A stretch of DNA of 64,000 nucleotides from Cordia subcordata (lineage: Eukaryota > Streptophyta > Magnoliopsida > Boraginales > Cordiaceae), in the NCBI GenBank assembly GCA_028554755.1, contig JAPTOF010000004.1, positions 6,741,001 to 6,805,000 of the forward strand. Direction: 5' to 3'. The stretch's first letter is position 1. The number at the start of each line of letters is the position of its first letter. Shown here piece by piece: positions 45,580 through 57,159 of this stretch. The notes beneath the pieces are model-generated. The model did not search any database. It was given only the letters and a program-made list of their open reading frames with translations, and was not told the DNA's origin. The position numbers and the translations under genes are program-made.

Positions 45580-46649
45580 TAAAAGAGTTTATTGTTTTAA
45601 CTAGCGTCACTCAATATTAACGAAGGGGTGTATTAAGAAAAGATCAAACAGAATTTATTATTTTAACTTAGTAACTACATTTCTTTAAACTATGTAAAAA
45701 TATAAGTAGCTTATTTCTGAGAACGGAAGTAGTATTTTACAAGTAAAACCTCCCTTTTCGCCATGAGATATATCTCAAACCCTCCGGTTAACTTCTAAAA
45801 TTGCAACTTTTTTTAAGGTTAAAAACTAACTCAGTTTTAATTTTAAAAGGAGATATAATAATTTTTTATCTTTCTTCAAAATTTTAAATAATAAAAAAAC
45901 AATTTGGCTGGGCCTAATAGGTTAACCGGCTGTTTGGGAGTGCTTATCTGGAATACGCACCTAAATACGAAAGTGAAAACGGCTTCTTGCAATTTGTTAT
46001 AAAAAATGTTTATAGGCATTACCAAACAGGGACTTAGTTTCCCTCAAATGCAGCAAGAAACAACAAAAATAGAGGAACGATGAGGATGGGGACTCTGAGT
46101 TTCTTTCCCCTTTTTCTTCTTTATTATTTTCTTTATATATTAAAAAAAATTATATACTCTTACACTTAAAAGCCTCAAAATTTGCAGGGAATCTAGTTAG
46201 CTCGCCTATTATAAGATTGATGGAGTCAAACCATTAATTGTAAATCTTCAAATGTATAGTCTTGTGCAAATTTTGCTGTGGTCCATAGGTATTGTACACC
46301 TACGGGCTTACATAGTTGTTCTTAAATCGTGTGTTATATATGGTCTATTGAAACGACGTCATTTGGCGCCGTTTAAAATAAAAAAAAAACACGTTTTAAC
46401 AGGTCAAAATGAAGCCGTTAAAATTGTTGTTGTAGTTTGTATATAAGTTTTCTGAGAATTTATCTACTAATATCTGAGTATCTATCTTCTAATCTGTGAC
46501 TGAAATATATTTTGTTAGACTATTTTGAGTATCTATATTTATTAAACAATAGTGATTGTGCTTTGCTATGTCATTCTTTTGCTAATAAGCTTTAATTTTA
46601 ATTTTTTGTTTTTAATTTTGATAATTACAATTTGCATATAGTATAATTA

Positions 46650-47110
46650 TTTTGAACCAGTAGTTTTTGCATTTTGAATATGTAGAGTGAATGTTTTGAA
46701 CTAATACTGCTAATTTATCAAATATGATAGTATTGGTGAACTATTAGTGTAACATGTGGTGAATGAATTTTGAACTAGTTATTTATTCATTTTGAACCAG
46801 TAGTTTATTCAGTTTGGACCAGTAATTTATTTATTTTGAACTAGTAATTTATTATTTTGAACCATAAATTTTATTTTATCAAGTAGCATGATATTAATTT
46901 TGAACTAGTAGTTTATTTATTTTGAACCAATAGTTTATTCATTTTGAATCAACACTTTATTCATTTTGAACCATGACTTTTATTTTATCAGGTAGCATGA
47001 TATTAATTTTGATCAAGTAGTTTATTCATTTGAACCATAATTTTTATTTTATCAAACAGCATGATTTCAATTTTGAACTAGTAGTTTATTCATTTTCAAC
47101 ATACAGAGCA
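46650..47110. repeat. Imperfect tandem repeat TTTGAACCAGTAGTTTATTCAT
   Basis: About 12-15 degenerate units of 22-25 bp built on TTTTGAAC(C/T)AGTAGTTTATTCA, some separated by TTTTATTTTATCA(A/G)GTAGCATGATATTAA as a higher-order spacer. Lies inside the 46265-47628 insertion. Confidence 0.85.
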
Positions 47111-47299
47111 AATGTTTTGAACTTTGAATTTTATTTTATCACATAGCAGAACATTGATTCTCAAGTATTTTTATAATGCAAAAATTTACAATATATTTCA
47201 GAGCGATTTCACACATTTTGTTAGTGATGTTTATACGTTTTCAGAGTAATATTCAAACATCTACTGAGGTTGAACATCATTGTCATCGAAGCATACATA

Positions 47300-47351
47300 T
47301 ATATACACACACACACATATATATATGTATATACTATATATATATATATAT
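47300..47351. repeat. Compound CA/TA microsatellite
   Basis: ATATATACACACACACACATATATATATG followed by TATATATATATATATA inside the same insertion. Low complexity only. Confidence 0.85.
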
Positions 47352-47692
47352 AGTGTTATTTGTGTATTTTGTGGTAGAAATTGTTACCTTTGTACAGGTG
47401 GTGTTGATTTGGATGAAGTCGTTGGACTTTTTTAGTCGTAGGAGAGGTTGTTGTCGTTGGAGTTGCGAGATAGGTAGAAAGGTTTTGTGCGTATTTCAGA
47501 TGCGGCGTTTCGTATTTTTGGAAATTTTAGCTGATTTAGGTCTTATTATATAGTGTGTGTGTTTCACGCGGACAGTGTATGGTGATTGTTAGGTGCACAG
47601 GTAATTAAGGAGCATAGTATAAGGACTAATTGTCGTGCTCCAAATATAAAGTGAGTCAAGATTGAAATTTTCATCAAGAAATTTTTTTTTTG

Positions 47693-48845
47693 TTAGATGT
47701 TCTTTTTACAACATTAGTTTCTCTCTCTATATTGATGCTTTTATCTTCAATTAACATTTTTCTCTTGTTCTTCTTGTGTTGCATCTTACAAAAATACCAC
47801 CTCCCTTTTTGTCATTTTCTTTTTAAAATTGACAACGAGCTGTTCAACTTGATAATCACGACTAACTGTTCTGCCTCCAAGTCTACTTTCACAGCTTGAA
47901 CCCCTGCCAAGTCAAAATTGAATAGCCTAAGAGGATAGAACTCTAATCATCCTATGTATGATTAAGTGCATTAGCAATCCATAGCAAAAAATTCATGACA
48001 AGATCTAATAAATTCAAAGTATGAGATATGTCTACCTGAATTTTTTTTTAGGAAAAAGACATTTAAGCCCCTTAGTATTAATCATTAGACCATATAGGTC
48101 ACTTAATTTTTCTTTTTCTCTTCCCATGTCCCTTTAATTAGTTAAATTTAATAAAATGTCAAATTTTGCCCTTAATGTGGCAAATGACATGGTAAAATTT
48201 AATATCTCTTAATTTTTTTTATAATATTCATTCACCACTTAGATTCGCAAAAATCGTAATATTTTTTTTATTTTTGATTTATTCTTTACATTATTCACCA
48301 AAGAGATAATGTTGCAATAAAACGGCGTGGTCTAACTTGACAACTAGATGTTTCAAGTTTCATTAAGACGTTAACTGTTAGACTAGAGAAAGAAGATGAT
48401 TAACCTAGTTTGCTTTCGCATGATTTGTACTATATTTTTGTTCTAATAAATTATATTAGGTCCCTACTTTGTATAATTTGCTGGTTTGGTTGATGAGAAA
48501 TGTATGTAATTTATTTTTAATGTAAAAAAAATTAAAAATAAAAATAAAAAATATTAGGATTTTTTGCAAATTCAATTACTGAATGAATAATGCAAAAAAA
48601 AAAAAGATAGTGATATTAGAATTTACCATGTCATTTGCCTCATTAAAGGTAACATTGACATTTTATTTAACTTTAACTAAGTAGAGGGACTTTGAAAAAG
48701 AAAAAGAAAAACTGAGGGACTTATTAGGCCTAATAATTAAAAGTAAGGGGTTTAGATGTCTTTTTCTCTTTTCTTTACTTGTTCTATTATTTACTTTTTA
48801 CACCACATGCATTTACATCTTATGGGAAGTTCGTTGTTTGCATCT
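47693..48845 (-). pseudogene. HMA-domain gene, copy C (broken)
   Basis: The exon-2 copy (about 47912-47693) has the same 7-bp loss as copy B. It also has TAA where the B and A copies encode Leu-Gln (GTATTTTTGTAAGATGCA). The exon-1 remnant (about 48845-48775) has an in-frame TAA after a few codons and another within the KKK run. MULE C separates the exons. Not translatable. Confidence 0.75.
48051..48768. mobile_element. Non-autonomous MULE C, inside the HMA copy
   Basis: Ends GGAAAAAGACATTTAAG and (reverse complement) GAAAAAGACATCTAAACCCC. Same family and same insertion place as MULE B. About 718 bp, the same size as MULE A, and without the ATT expansion of B. Confidence 0.8.
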
Positions 48846-50515
48846 AAACCAATGAAAATAAACAAAATATTTAGTCATAAGAAACTAATGGCAATAAACA
48901 AAATATTTAGTCATTCAGACAAATAGTGGTCGGAGGAGCAAATTGTGAAAAAAAAATGTTTGGAAGTTAAACAGGTGGTCCTTTTTTTTTTTTTTTTCCA
49001 CCTACATATCTTACTTTTGACTATAGATATTTTTGTACAGCCTGGGACATTTAATTTTGTTGACCCGATCTTTTTGTAAATATCTCTAGTGGAATGAAAT
49101 CAATTTGCTCGTGACCAAGAGAGAAAAAAAAAAAAATGACAAAGAAAAGACAACACGAAATTGTTCCTTAAAACCCTAATGTCAAGAGGTGTATGTGTAA
49201 ATCACCTAATTGACAGTTGAATCTAGACAAAGAAAAGCCAGCAATTGCTGCAGCTTACACATGCTGCTATAACATTTTTCTTAGTATTCTGATATATTTA
49301 ATTTATCGGTTCACTAGTTACAACGATTCTCAGACATTAAGCAAAAAAAATCTTTAATTCGAGAAAGAGAGGATCAGAGAGATTTAATTTGTCCTTTTTA
49401 GCTCCGTAAATAAATTTTGTTTTAGAATTCATACCCAATAATCGCATATGGTCAGAATTTAAACATTACTTATAATGCCAATTGGCAATATTATCTTACA
49501 AATAGGAACAAATAGTTAATAAAATTCTTGAAGATGAACACAAGTCATTAAATGGGATTTCATGCGAAAGATCTTGAGGATTATGCTGTCTCTAAATTCA
49601 TTCAATCTCTTTGTGATTTTCAGATTTAAGTAATAGAAATCATGCCTTAGTTTGTAGCATATTCTTAACATGTCTAGTTTAATTTGTAACTTTTCTTTTT
49701 GGTGTTGTAGTGAGCCTATTCTAGCCTTAGATTTCATGCTGACTTTGGATCAAACCACTTCATTGGCAGAGCACTTAAATAAATAGAGACACAGGATTCG
49801 AATATGGCAAATATATATAATCTCTAACCATATGAAAATTTAAAACTTCCATCATATTAGTTTGGAAATGGTCAATTATAATTTGTGAAAAACCTCTGCG
49901 TAAGAGTTTTAATGAAATACAACTTGGAATAAATTAGTCTATAAGGGTTGAATTCATGTTCGTCATATTTTTTTCCTTTTCCTTTTCGACGTAATGATTT
50001 GAAAAGGATATACGATATTGAATCTGACTATGATATATAGTCTATGATGGGGTTGAGTTCGTTTTCTATTTTTCATTTTTTATTTTTCTTTTGGTGTGAG
50101 GTGCAATTCAGTTTGATCATTTGGAGAAGTTAAAAGGAAGTTAGGAAAAAAAAAAGAGTTAAAGAAATAGAAAGTCAGACAGATAGATATACAGAGATTT
50201 AGAGAGAGGGAAAGAAAGATTGAGTAAGAATAAACTATTATATAAGAAGGTCAACTTCGTGTTCTTTTTTCAATATTTTTGGTGTGAAATTGAATTTATA
50301 TTCAATTCGATAGATATGAAACAGCGAAATTAAATATGACTCAATTATTTTATATGAAGGGCTTGAATTCATATTCTTTTTTAAATTCTTTTTGTTTAAT
50401 TTTTTTTAATGTTCAATTCAACTATTTAGAAAGTTCAGAAAGTTGTGAATTTAGAATTTTGACAGCTGACTAATAACTTCCGTCTGCCGGAACCAAGGCT
50501 CATTTATTTGGTTTA
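48846..50515. other. Unit C spacer left of copia element 2
   Basis: Homologous to 30010-30850 and 38520-40700: includes the empty MULE site TATTTTTGTACAGCCTGG at about 49028, the empty PIF-MITE site, and GAATTCATGTTC blocks. Its continuation after the copia element is at 55183. No gene seen. Confidence 0.6.
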
Positions 50516-50708
50516 TGAATTTTGGTGTTCTTCATTGATAATTAGTCGTGTATAGAAGAATCACCTTAAATGGTGCTTTTGTTACCATACATTCATACAA
50601 GCAAATCAATATGATTGACCAAATTTTGCCTACAATCACTCTACACGTGAAATGCTGGAATATACAAAAGGAAAGGCAATCATATGTGCATTCTAGAGTA
50701 TTCTAACA
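50516..50708 (-). repeat. 3' LTR of copia element 2
   Basis: 193 bp. Shares the block AAATCAATATGATTGACCAAA and the end GCATTCTAG(A/G)(G/A)TATTCTAACA with the other LTR. Differences are few, so this insertion is younger-looking than element 1. Confidence 0.9.
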
Positions 50709-50719
50709 TGCTCCCTCAA

Positions 50720-53700
50720 GCGTAGCTAGACTATGGACGGCAAGCTTGGATCGTAAAAGCGGGTGGTAGAGAGACCTTTGGTCATGATGTTAGCGAGCTG
50801 ATCCAAAGAGGAAATTAATTTGACTTAAAGAGCGCCAGTAGCCACCTTTTCCCGAACAAAATGTACATCCAGTTCAATGTGTTTAGTGTGAGCATGAAAG
50901 ACCGGGTTGGCAGTGAGGTAAGAGCACCAACAATGTCACACCATAGAGTGGGGGTAACAGAGGAAGCCACACCAATTTCAACTAGAATAGATTGGAGCCA
51001 ACAAATTTCGGTAGTGGCATGAGATTCAGCTTCAGTATTGGATCATGATATAGTGGTTTGCTTCTTGGAGGACCACAAGATCAAGTTAGGACCCAAAAAT
51101 ATACAATAGCTATGTGTACTTCTACGATCATCCAGACAGCCTATCCAGTCAGAGTAAGAGTAAGCATGTAGAGATAAATCTTCTAACCGTACGATGAATA
51201 GCCCCATAGTGTCAGCGCCTTTCAAGCATCACAATATTCTTTTGACCGTAGATCAATGAACATCAGTGGGAGATTGCATGAACTAGCATACCTTATTGAC
51301 CGCAAAGCTAATATCAGGGCGAGTGATTGTTAAGTACTGTAAGGCCCCAACAAGCTTCGATATAAAGTAGGGTCAGAAAAAAAGGGTCACCTTGCTCCTG
51401 AGAGAAGACCTGTGATGGTGCAATAGGAGTTGAAACTAGCTTGGCAAGAACATTCCCGTTCTGGCCAATAAGTCATGAATGTATGGCTTTTGCTAGAGAA
51501 GAATGCCATCTTTTTGTTTAGTGACTTGTATGCCAAGAAAATATGAGAGATAAACCATATCCTTCAAAGTAAACTGTCTATTGAGTAAGCTGATTAGATA
51601 TTTGATAACATCAGTAGATTGGCTAGTAATAAGAATATCATCCACATAAATTAGAATGAAAAGTGGACTAGAAGAATCTCGGTGCGTGAAAAGAGAGGGA
51701 TTAGATTTTGTAGCTTGAAACCCTTGAACCAATAAGAAAGAGCTGAGCTTAACAAACCAGGCACATGGTGCCTGTTTAAGACCATAAAGAGCTTTGCGAA
51801 GTCTCCAAACATGGTGAGGATGATTTGAATCAACAAAACCAGGAGGCTGAGCCATGTATACATCCTCACGTAACAAGCCATGTAAGAAGGCATTGTTAAC
51901 GTCAACTTGATGAATGTTCTAGTTAAGAGAGACTGCAAAAGACAAAATAAGCCGTATAGTGGAAGGCTTGACAACTGGACTAAAAGTTTCTGAAAAGTCA
52001 ACACCTTCCTCTTGATGAAAGCTTTTGGCCACGAGACACACCTTATATCTGTCAACAAAACCATCGAGTTTTTGCTTGACGTGAAAAACCCATTTACAAC
52101 TAATCACATTAGCACTAGCAGGTTTAGGAATAAGAAGCCATGTACGATTATTAGTTATGGTGGAATACTCAGCATCCATAACCTTCCTCCAATGAACACA
52201 TTTAGAAGCTTGACTATAGCAAGAAGGTTCATTATTAAGAAAATTTCTGGAGGGTGACGACATCGCATGATAGGTTACAAAGTCAGGGAACTGTTTTTCC
52301 TGCCTTGTATTATCTCGATGTCTAGTAATCATGTGGTGTTTGGGAGGATTTGAATCAGGGGCATCAATTTTTGGAACGGTAGGTTCATGGGCATGTAGAG
52401 GACATGGAAAGGAGGGGGTGGGTGCGTCGTCCCTAGTTATGATAGCCACTGGGGGTTCAGGGGTGATAGAAGTCGTGTTATGGGCAGGAACATCATGTGG
52501 AGCATGGGATGATTTGTGGGAGGCCTGACATGTAGCTACACCTAAGAAGGAGAGGGAAACACAGACATTGACTGATGCAAAGTATTAGATATGGTAGATA
52601 TTTAATGAGAATTGGGACTCGAAGACGCAGGCATATTGGCAAATGGAAATACATCTTCATCAAATATAACATGCCGAGATAAATGAATGGAGCCACATTG
52701 GGGATCATAGCACCTATAACCAGAATGATCAGACCCATATCCAACAATTACACAAGGCACAGATTTAGGCTTAGTTTTTTTGCCTTAGTAGAACCAAGAT
52801 AGGGAAAACACAAACACCCAAAAACTTTTAAGATAGGGAAAACACAAACACCCGAAAACTTTTAAATCTGAGTATTTTGGAGAACGAGAGTGCACCATTT
52901 CAAATGGACTTTTATTTTGCAAAACTGGAGTTGGCAATCTGTTTATTAAAAACACTGCAGTCGAGAAAGCCTCAAGCCAAAAGGATTTGGGAATTGATGA
53001 GTGAAACATTAGTGTAGTGCCAACCTTAGTTATGTGACGAATTTTGTGCTCAGCGAGTCCATTTTGCTGAGGTTTGTAGAGAGAAGAAATTTGATATTGA
53101 ATACCAGATTGATTTAATACGTCTCGGAATTTCCCTTGAGTTAGTTCCTTAGAGTCATCGCAGTGGAAATACTTGATAGAAGTAGAGAAAAGATTTTCAG
53201 TAAGTGCCTTAAAATGAACAAAACATTGAACACAATCACTCTTATTGCGAAGCGGATAAATCCAAGTAAATCTGGTAGATTCATCAACAAACAAAATAAA
53301 AAACCGAAAACCAAAGTTTGATGCTACCAGGGCAGGCCCCAAATATCACAATGAACTATTTTTAGAAGAGAATCAACATGATGTGTAGCCGGGAAGAAAG
53401 GGAATCTGTGAGATTTGCCCGTCATACAAGAAGAACAAACAGATTTACTTGGGACAAACTACAAAGGAGACCTCTTGTTGACGCTTCGATACAGAGGACA
53501 CCATGTTGATTATGCCATAGAGTGGAGGACATGTGAGAAACACCAAAACTAGAGTGAGTGGATTGTGCTTGTTGTAGGGGTAGCATGTAGAGATCCAACG
53601 TGGCCCTGAAGAAGAGGGGTCCCTATTTGCAAATCCTTAACAATGCAACAAGGAGTAAATTCCAAGGCAACGTTGTTATCATGAGTACATTGAGAAACTG

Positions 53701-54961
53701 ACGAGAGATTTTTACAAAGGTTAGGAATATGCAGTATGCGATAGAGAGAAAGGGAACGAGGGGGCCGAGAGTAGGAAGAGGAACCTGTATTGGCAATTGG
53801 GAGTTCTTTCCCATCACTAACGATAACTGTGTCCGTCCTAGAGTAAGGTGTGCTTTGTTGGGGGGAGAGCCAAGTTAGGTGTCATGTGTTAAGAGGCACC
53901 GTTATCAGGAATCCATCGTTCAACGGAGGAAGTAAATGGTGGAGATGTGCCCTAAGGAGCCGGGTACATGTGATAAACCGCAAAGTGGCCATTATTGTTG
54001 TTATTTGGCGAAGGAGGAGGCTGAGTGCCATTATTTTTGAAGGCAGAATACCAATAAGAATAACGGGCAGCACTGTGCTCAGATTTAAGGCAGATCTGGC
54101 ACTTGAACTTGGGCTTGCCACTGAATTGTTGCTGAGGACGTTGCTATGAACGAGAGGAACCAGCGCTGCTATTCGACGAAGCTATGTTGGTGGACTGGCT
54201 CTCACAGTACTGGTGTCAGGCAAAGAAGATGCATCATTGTGGAGTAGCAGCCGCTGCTCATAAACCAGGAGCTTTGCGCGCAACTGGGAAAAGGTTGGAG
54301 GTGGTGAAAAGTTGTCAACCATGGTGACGAAATAGTGATATTCATGGGGTAAACCATCCAATGTCACAAGAACAAGATCATGGTCATTTAAAGAGTGCCC
54401 AACTGCAGCTAACGACGATGACAAAGAGACGATTTGCTACAGGTAATCAGCAATACATAAAGAACCTTTCTTGATATTTCGAAGCTAGGTACACAAGAGT
54501 GACTTTCGGGCCATGGACTGCTAAACAAAATGCACTTTAAGAAAGGTCCAGAGATCATAACCAATATTGAAGACATTGGCTTGATGAACCAGAGTGTCAG
54601 ACCGAGTTGCCGTGATGCAGGCTTTGACAAATCTGTCGTTACACTGCCATTCGGCAATGGCAGTGTTGTCAGTAGAGGGGCAAGTGGACGAGCCGTCAAT
54701 AAAACTCAAGAGATTGTTAAATGCAAAAATGGTGTGAATCTGATTTTTCCATGTGAGATATTTCGTGTAGTCAAGATTTATAGTAACAAAGACTTTGACG
54801 TTGTGAGTAGGTAGTGTGATGATGGGAGAGTTCGTGGTAGAATGAAGGCAATTAGTATTGGTACTAGAGGTTGTACCAGTGGTGGTCGAAGAAGTGGCCA
54901 CGGTGAGAAGGCTGTATACAGAGTTGAGAAGCTGGTGGGCGGTGGATCGACGTTTAGTCAT
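50720..54961 (-). pseudogene. Copia gag-pol remnant, element 2
   Basis: From the start codon at 54961, gag runs to about 54180 (TKYLTWKNQIHTIFAFNN; VTLDGLPHEYHYFVTMV). The zinc knuckle KCQICLKSEHSAARY (near 54100) lacks the last Cys. The protease site reads PDNGAS then a stop, so the catalytic D-S-G is D-N-G. Integrase is open at 53342-52785 (FILFVDESTRFTWIYPL, KPQQNGLAEHK). RT is in two frames: 52449-51919 (CKWVFHVKQKLDG) and 51876-51493 (LRKALYGLKQAP, IYVDDILITSQS). RNase H traces include SDWIGCLDDRRST (about 51150) and KTLNT-like [13 protein letters not shown] near 50880. Several stops and shifts make it inactive. Confidence 0.88.
52797..52864. repeat. 34-bp tandem duplication within copia 2 integrase
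   Basis: AGATAGGGAAAACACAAACA... occurs at 52797-52830 and 52831-52864 with a single difference. It repeats the codons for FGCLCFPYLK and throws the second copy out of frame. The length, not a multiple of 3, explains the frame loss. Confidence 0.88.
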
Positions 54962-54976
54962 AATACGCTGATACCA

Positions 54977-55182
54977 TGAAGACCTGTAAAATTTTGGTGT
55001 TCTTCATTGATATTTAGTCATGTACAAAAGATGCACCTCAAATGGTGCTTTTGATACCATACATACATACAAAACAAATCAATATGATTGACCAAAGTTT
55101 GCCTACAATCACTCTACACGTGAAATGTTGGAATATACAAAAGGAAAGGCAATAATACGTGCATTCTAGGATATTCTAACAA
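54977..55182 (-). repeat. 5' LTR of copia element 2
   Basis: 206 bp; in + orientation TGAAGACCTGTAAAATTTTGG...ATATTCTAACA. Adjacent to the primer-site sequence at 54966-54976. Confidence 0.9.
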
Positions 55183-55192
55183 TTTATTTGGA

Positions 55193-55820
55193 TCGAATAT
55201 ATATGTGTGTGTATATATATGTATATATACACACTCTAAAGTCATAAATATGCCATTAGAACTTGACACCTAAACTCTCCAAGTAGGGTAAAATTTGACA
55301 CGCCAACATCATGCTGACTTTATTTGGACACAATATATTTATAGTCATACGGATTAAGTATCAAATACTACATACATGATGCTAGCTTTAATTCGAGTGC
55401 AATTATAATGTGATATAATATATTGTGCTAAAATCAGATAGTACAATATAAATAATGCTAACTTTAATTGAAGAGCAAATATGTACGATCACACAGATTG
55501 ATATAAAATACATATATAATGTCAGCCTTAATTCAAGAATACATTCTATATGTATATGATATTATTATTAAATATGAGGATTACAATGATTGAAAAAAGT
55601 ATATAAAAATTATATATATATATATATATATATATTATATTTATATTATTGATACATCAAAAAGTATAGTTGTAATATATTACTATTTCTATGTCAAAAG
55701 ATCCCAAAAAAGTTATAAGATATTGTCAAATCCAAGTAGAGTCATAAGATTTAATATCAATAATAAAATACTAATATTAAAACAAAAATTTCGACAAATA
55801 CAATATTAGCAAATCAGTAT
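55193..55820. other. Unit C spacer right of copia element 2
   Basis: Starts with a TA/TG microsatellite (about 55198-55235) and continues as the promoter-distal spacer known from 40700-41500. A (TA)n run lies at about 55611-55634. No gene seen. Confidence 0.6.
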
Positions 55821-55824
55821 TAAT

Positions 55825-56079
55825 GTTTGAGAGGAGATTTTTCGTCTCAAATTGAGACAAATTTGAGATGGAAAATTTGGTAAAAATTTCTAATTAGTTA
55901 ATACATATTTGAGACGGAATTTGAGATGAAAAATTTTCTATCTCAATTAGAGACGGAATTTTCTGTCTCAAAATTTGAGACGAGGAGGGTCTTTGAGATA
56001 AAAAATTTCCAATTCAAATTCTGTTTCAAATCCATTTTTAGACGAAAAATTTCTAACTCAAATCCAATTTTTTTTAGTG
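55825..56079. mobile_element. CACTA-type element end (fragment)
   Basis: A cluster of short sub-terminal repeats (GAGACGGAATTT, TTTCTGTCTCAAA, both orientations) ends in TTTTTTTTAGTG at 56079, like the TAGTG right end of CACTA elements. The left CACTA end is missing. A second, shorter copy of the same end (TTTTTTTGTAGTG at 56748) follows the truncated BBE-like copy. Confidence 0.6.
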
Positions 56080-56446
56080 TTTATTTGGATTAGATAAATT
56101 TTATATGCTAGAAAAAAATTAAATTTTAGATTTTTTCAAAATTTTTATTTTTAAGACAAATCAAATACTTATTTACAAAATAATTTTTTTTAAAAAAATT
56201 ACTTTTTCATGAAAATAAACTAATCAAAACAGGCAATGCCTTAACATAACAAAATATTGTATAATTGTTCCCATATTCTTATCCTCTGAACTTTGTTTCG
56301 CGTACGTGTCAAGCAAAGGCTTTTATTAAATCCCGTCGGATCCATTAAGAAGATCGCATGTCACCATCACTGACGCAGTGTTTTCAGACAAATTCCTACA
56401 AAGTGGATGACGTTTTCTACTACCGTCTACAAATCATCCTCAAATA

Positions 56447-56746
56447 ATGAAAACTTTGAGCATTTCATTGCTTTCATTTTGCCTACCAATTATTCATCAT
56501 TTCTCGAGGGTAACTTCAGCCGTCTCACATCATCATTTAACTAAAGGTTTTCTTCAATGTCTAAACTTTCAATCTCATAACCAAACTTTAATTTTTAATA
56601 TTACATGTACCCAAAAAAATAGTTCATATTCATTCGTTCTGAACTTCACTATTCAAAATTTGAGATTCACGTCGCCTATAACCCCTAAGCCTTTGGATTG
56701 GATTGAGATAGAAGATTTCTGTCACAAATCTAAAATTTTTTTGTAG
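56447..56746 (+). pseudogene. Berberine bridge enzyme-like copy 3, 5' fragment only
   Basis: It encodes the signal peptide (MKTLSISLLSFCLPIIHHFS) and about 80 residues collinear with gene 4, to TPKPL, then 17 unrelated codons and a stop. It has neither flavin site. It arose by the local tandem duplication that also copied the promoter. It keeps an intact start and possibly a working promoter, so transcription is conceivable; a stable enzyme is not. Confidence 0.9.
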
Positions 56747-57109
56747 TGTTTATTTGGATTGGATTTTTCAAAAAATTCTTTTTATTATTTTTTAAAAAGT
56801 TAAAAATTTTGTATGCTTGAAAAAAAATTAAATTTTAGATTTTTCAAAATTTTATTTTTTTTAAAGCAAGTCAAGTACTTATTTACAAAAAAAAAAATTC
56901 AAACAAAAATTACTTTTTCATGAAAATAAACTAATCGAAACAGGTAATGCCTTCAAACATAACAAAATATTGTATAATTGTTCTCATATTCGTATCCTTT
57001 GAGCTTTGTTTCGCGTACAAGTCAAGTAAAGGCTTTTATTAAATCACGTCGGATCCATTAAGAAGATCGCATATCACCATCGTTGACGCAGTGTTTTCAG
57101 ACAAATTCC

Positions 57110-57116
57110 TATAAAG
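57110..57116 (+). promoter_or_regulatory. Candidate TATA box of BBE-like gene 4
   Basis: TATAAAG, 44-50 bp before the ATG. The duplicated promoter before copy 3 has CTACAAAG at the same place (about 56396), so that copy's TATA is damaged. Confidence 0.45.
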
Positions 57117-57159
57117 TGGATGACAATTTATACTACTGTGTACAAATCATCCTCAAGAA

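Larger units (their letters stand above)
46265..47628. mobile_element. MULE-like insertion with internal minisatellite
   Basis: This segment is absent from units A and B, where GTATAGTCTTGCTCCAA is continuous. Flanks ATAGTCTTG (46256-46264) and ATTGTCGTG (47629-47637) look like a decayed 9-bp target duplication (7 of 9 match). Ends are only weakly inverted: TTTTGCTGTGGTCCATAGGTATTGTACACC against TTATACTATGCTCC...ACCTGTGCACC. Open frames inside (46252-46446, 47176-47553) show no known domain. Assignment to MULE rests on duplication length and end shape. Confidence 0.6.
50516..55182 (-). mobile_element. Ty1/copia LTR retrotransposon 2 (4.67 kb), splits unit C
   Basis: LTRs at 50516-50708 and 54977-55182 (- strand TGTTAGAATA...CTTCA). 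On the - strand the 5' LTR is followed at once by TGGTATCAGCG, a one-base variant of the classic primer site, and TTGAGGGAGCA precedes the 3' LTR. Flanks GTTTA (50511-50515) and ATTTA (55183-55187) are the likely target repeat, one mismatch. All copia domains are present in order, but broken. The 3' LTR has lost about 11 bp at its inner-left end. It is antisense to the BBE-like genes and unrelated in LTR sequence to copia element 1. Confidence 0.92.

Noticed and set aside
46252..47553. Two open frames in the MULE-like insertion as captured host genes
   Set aside because: No recognisable domain; the second is largely microsatellite-encoded.
50502..55192. 10-bp ATTTATTTGG on both sides of copia element 2 as its target duplication
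   Set aside because: Too long for copia and not directly adjacent to the left LTR end. GTTTA/ATTTA next to the TG...CA ends is preferred.
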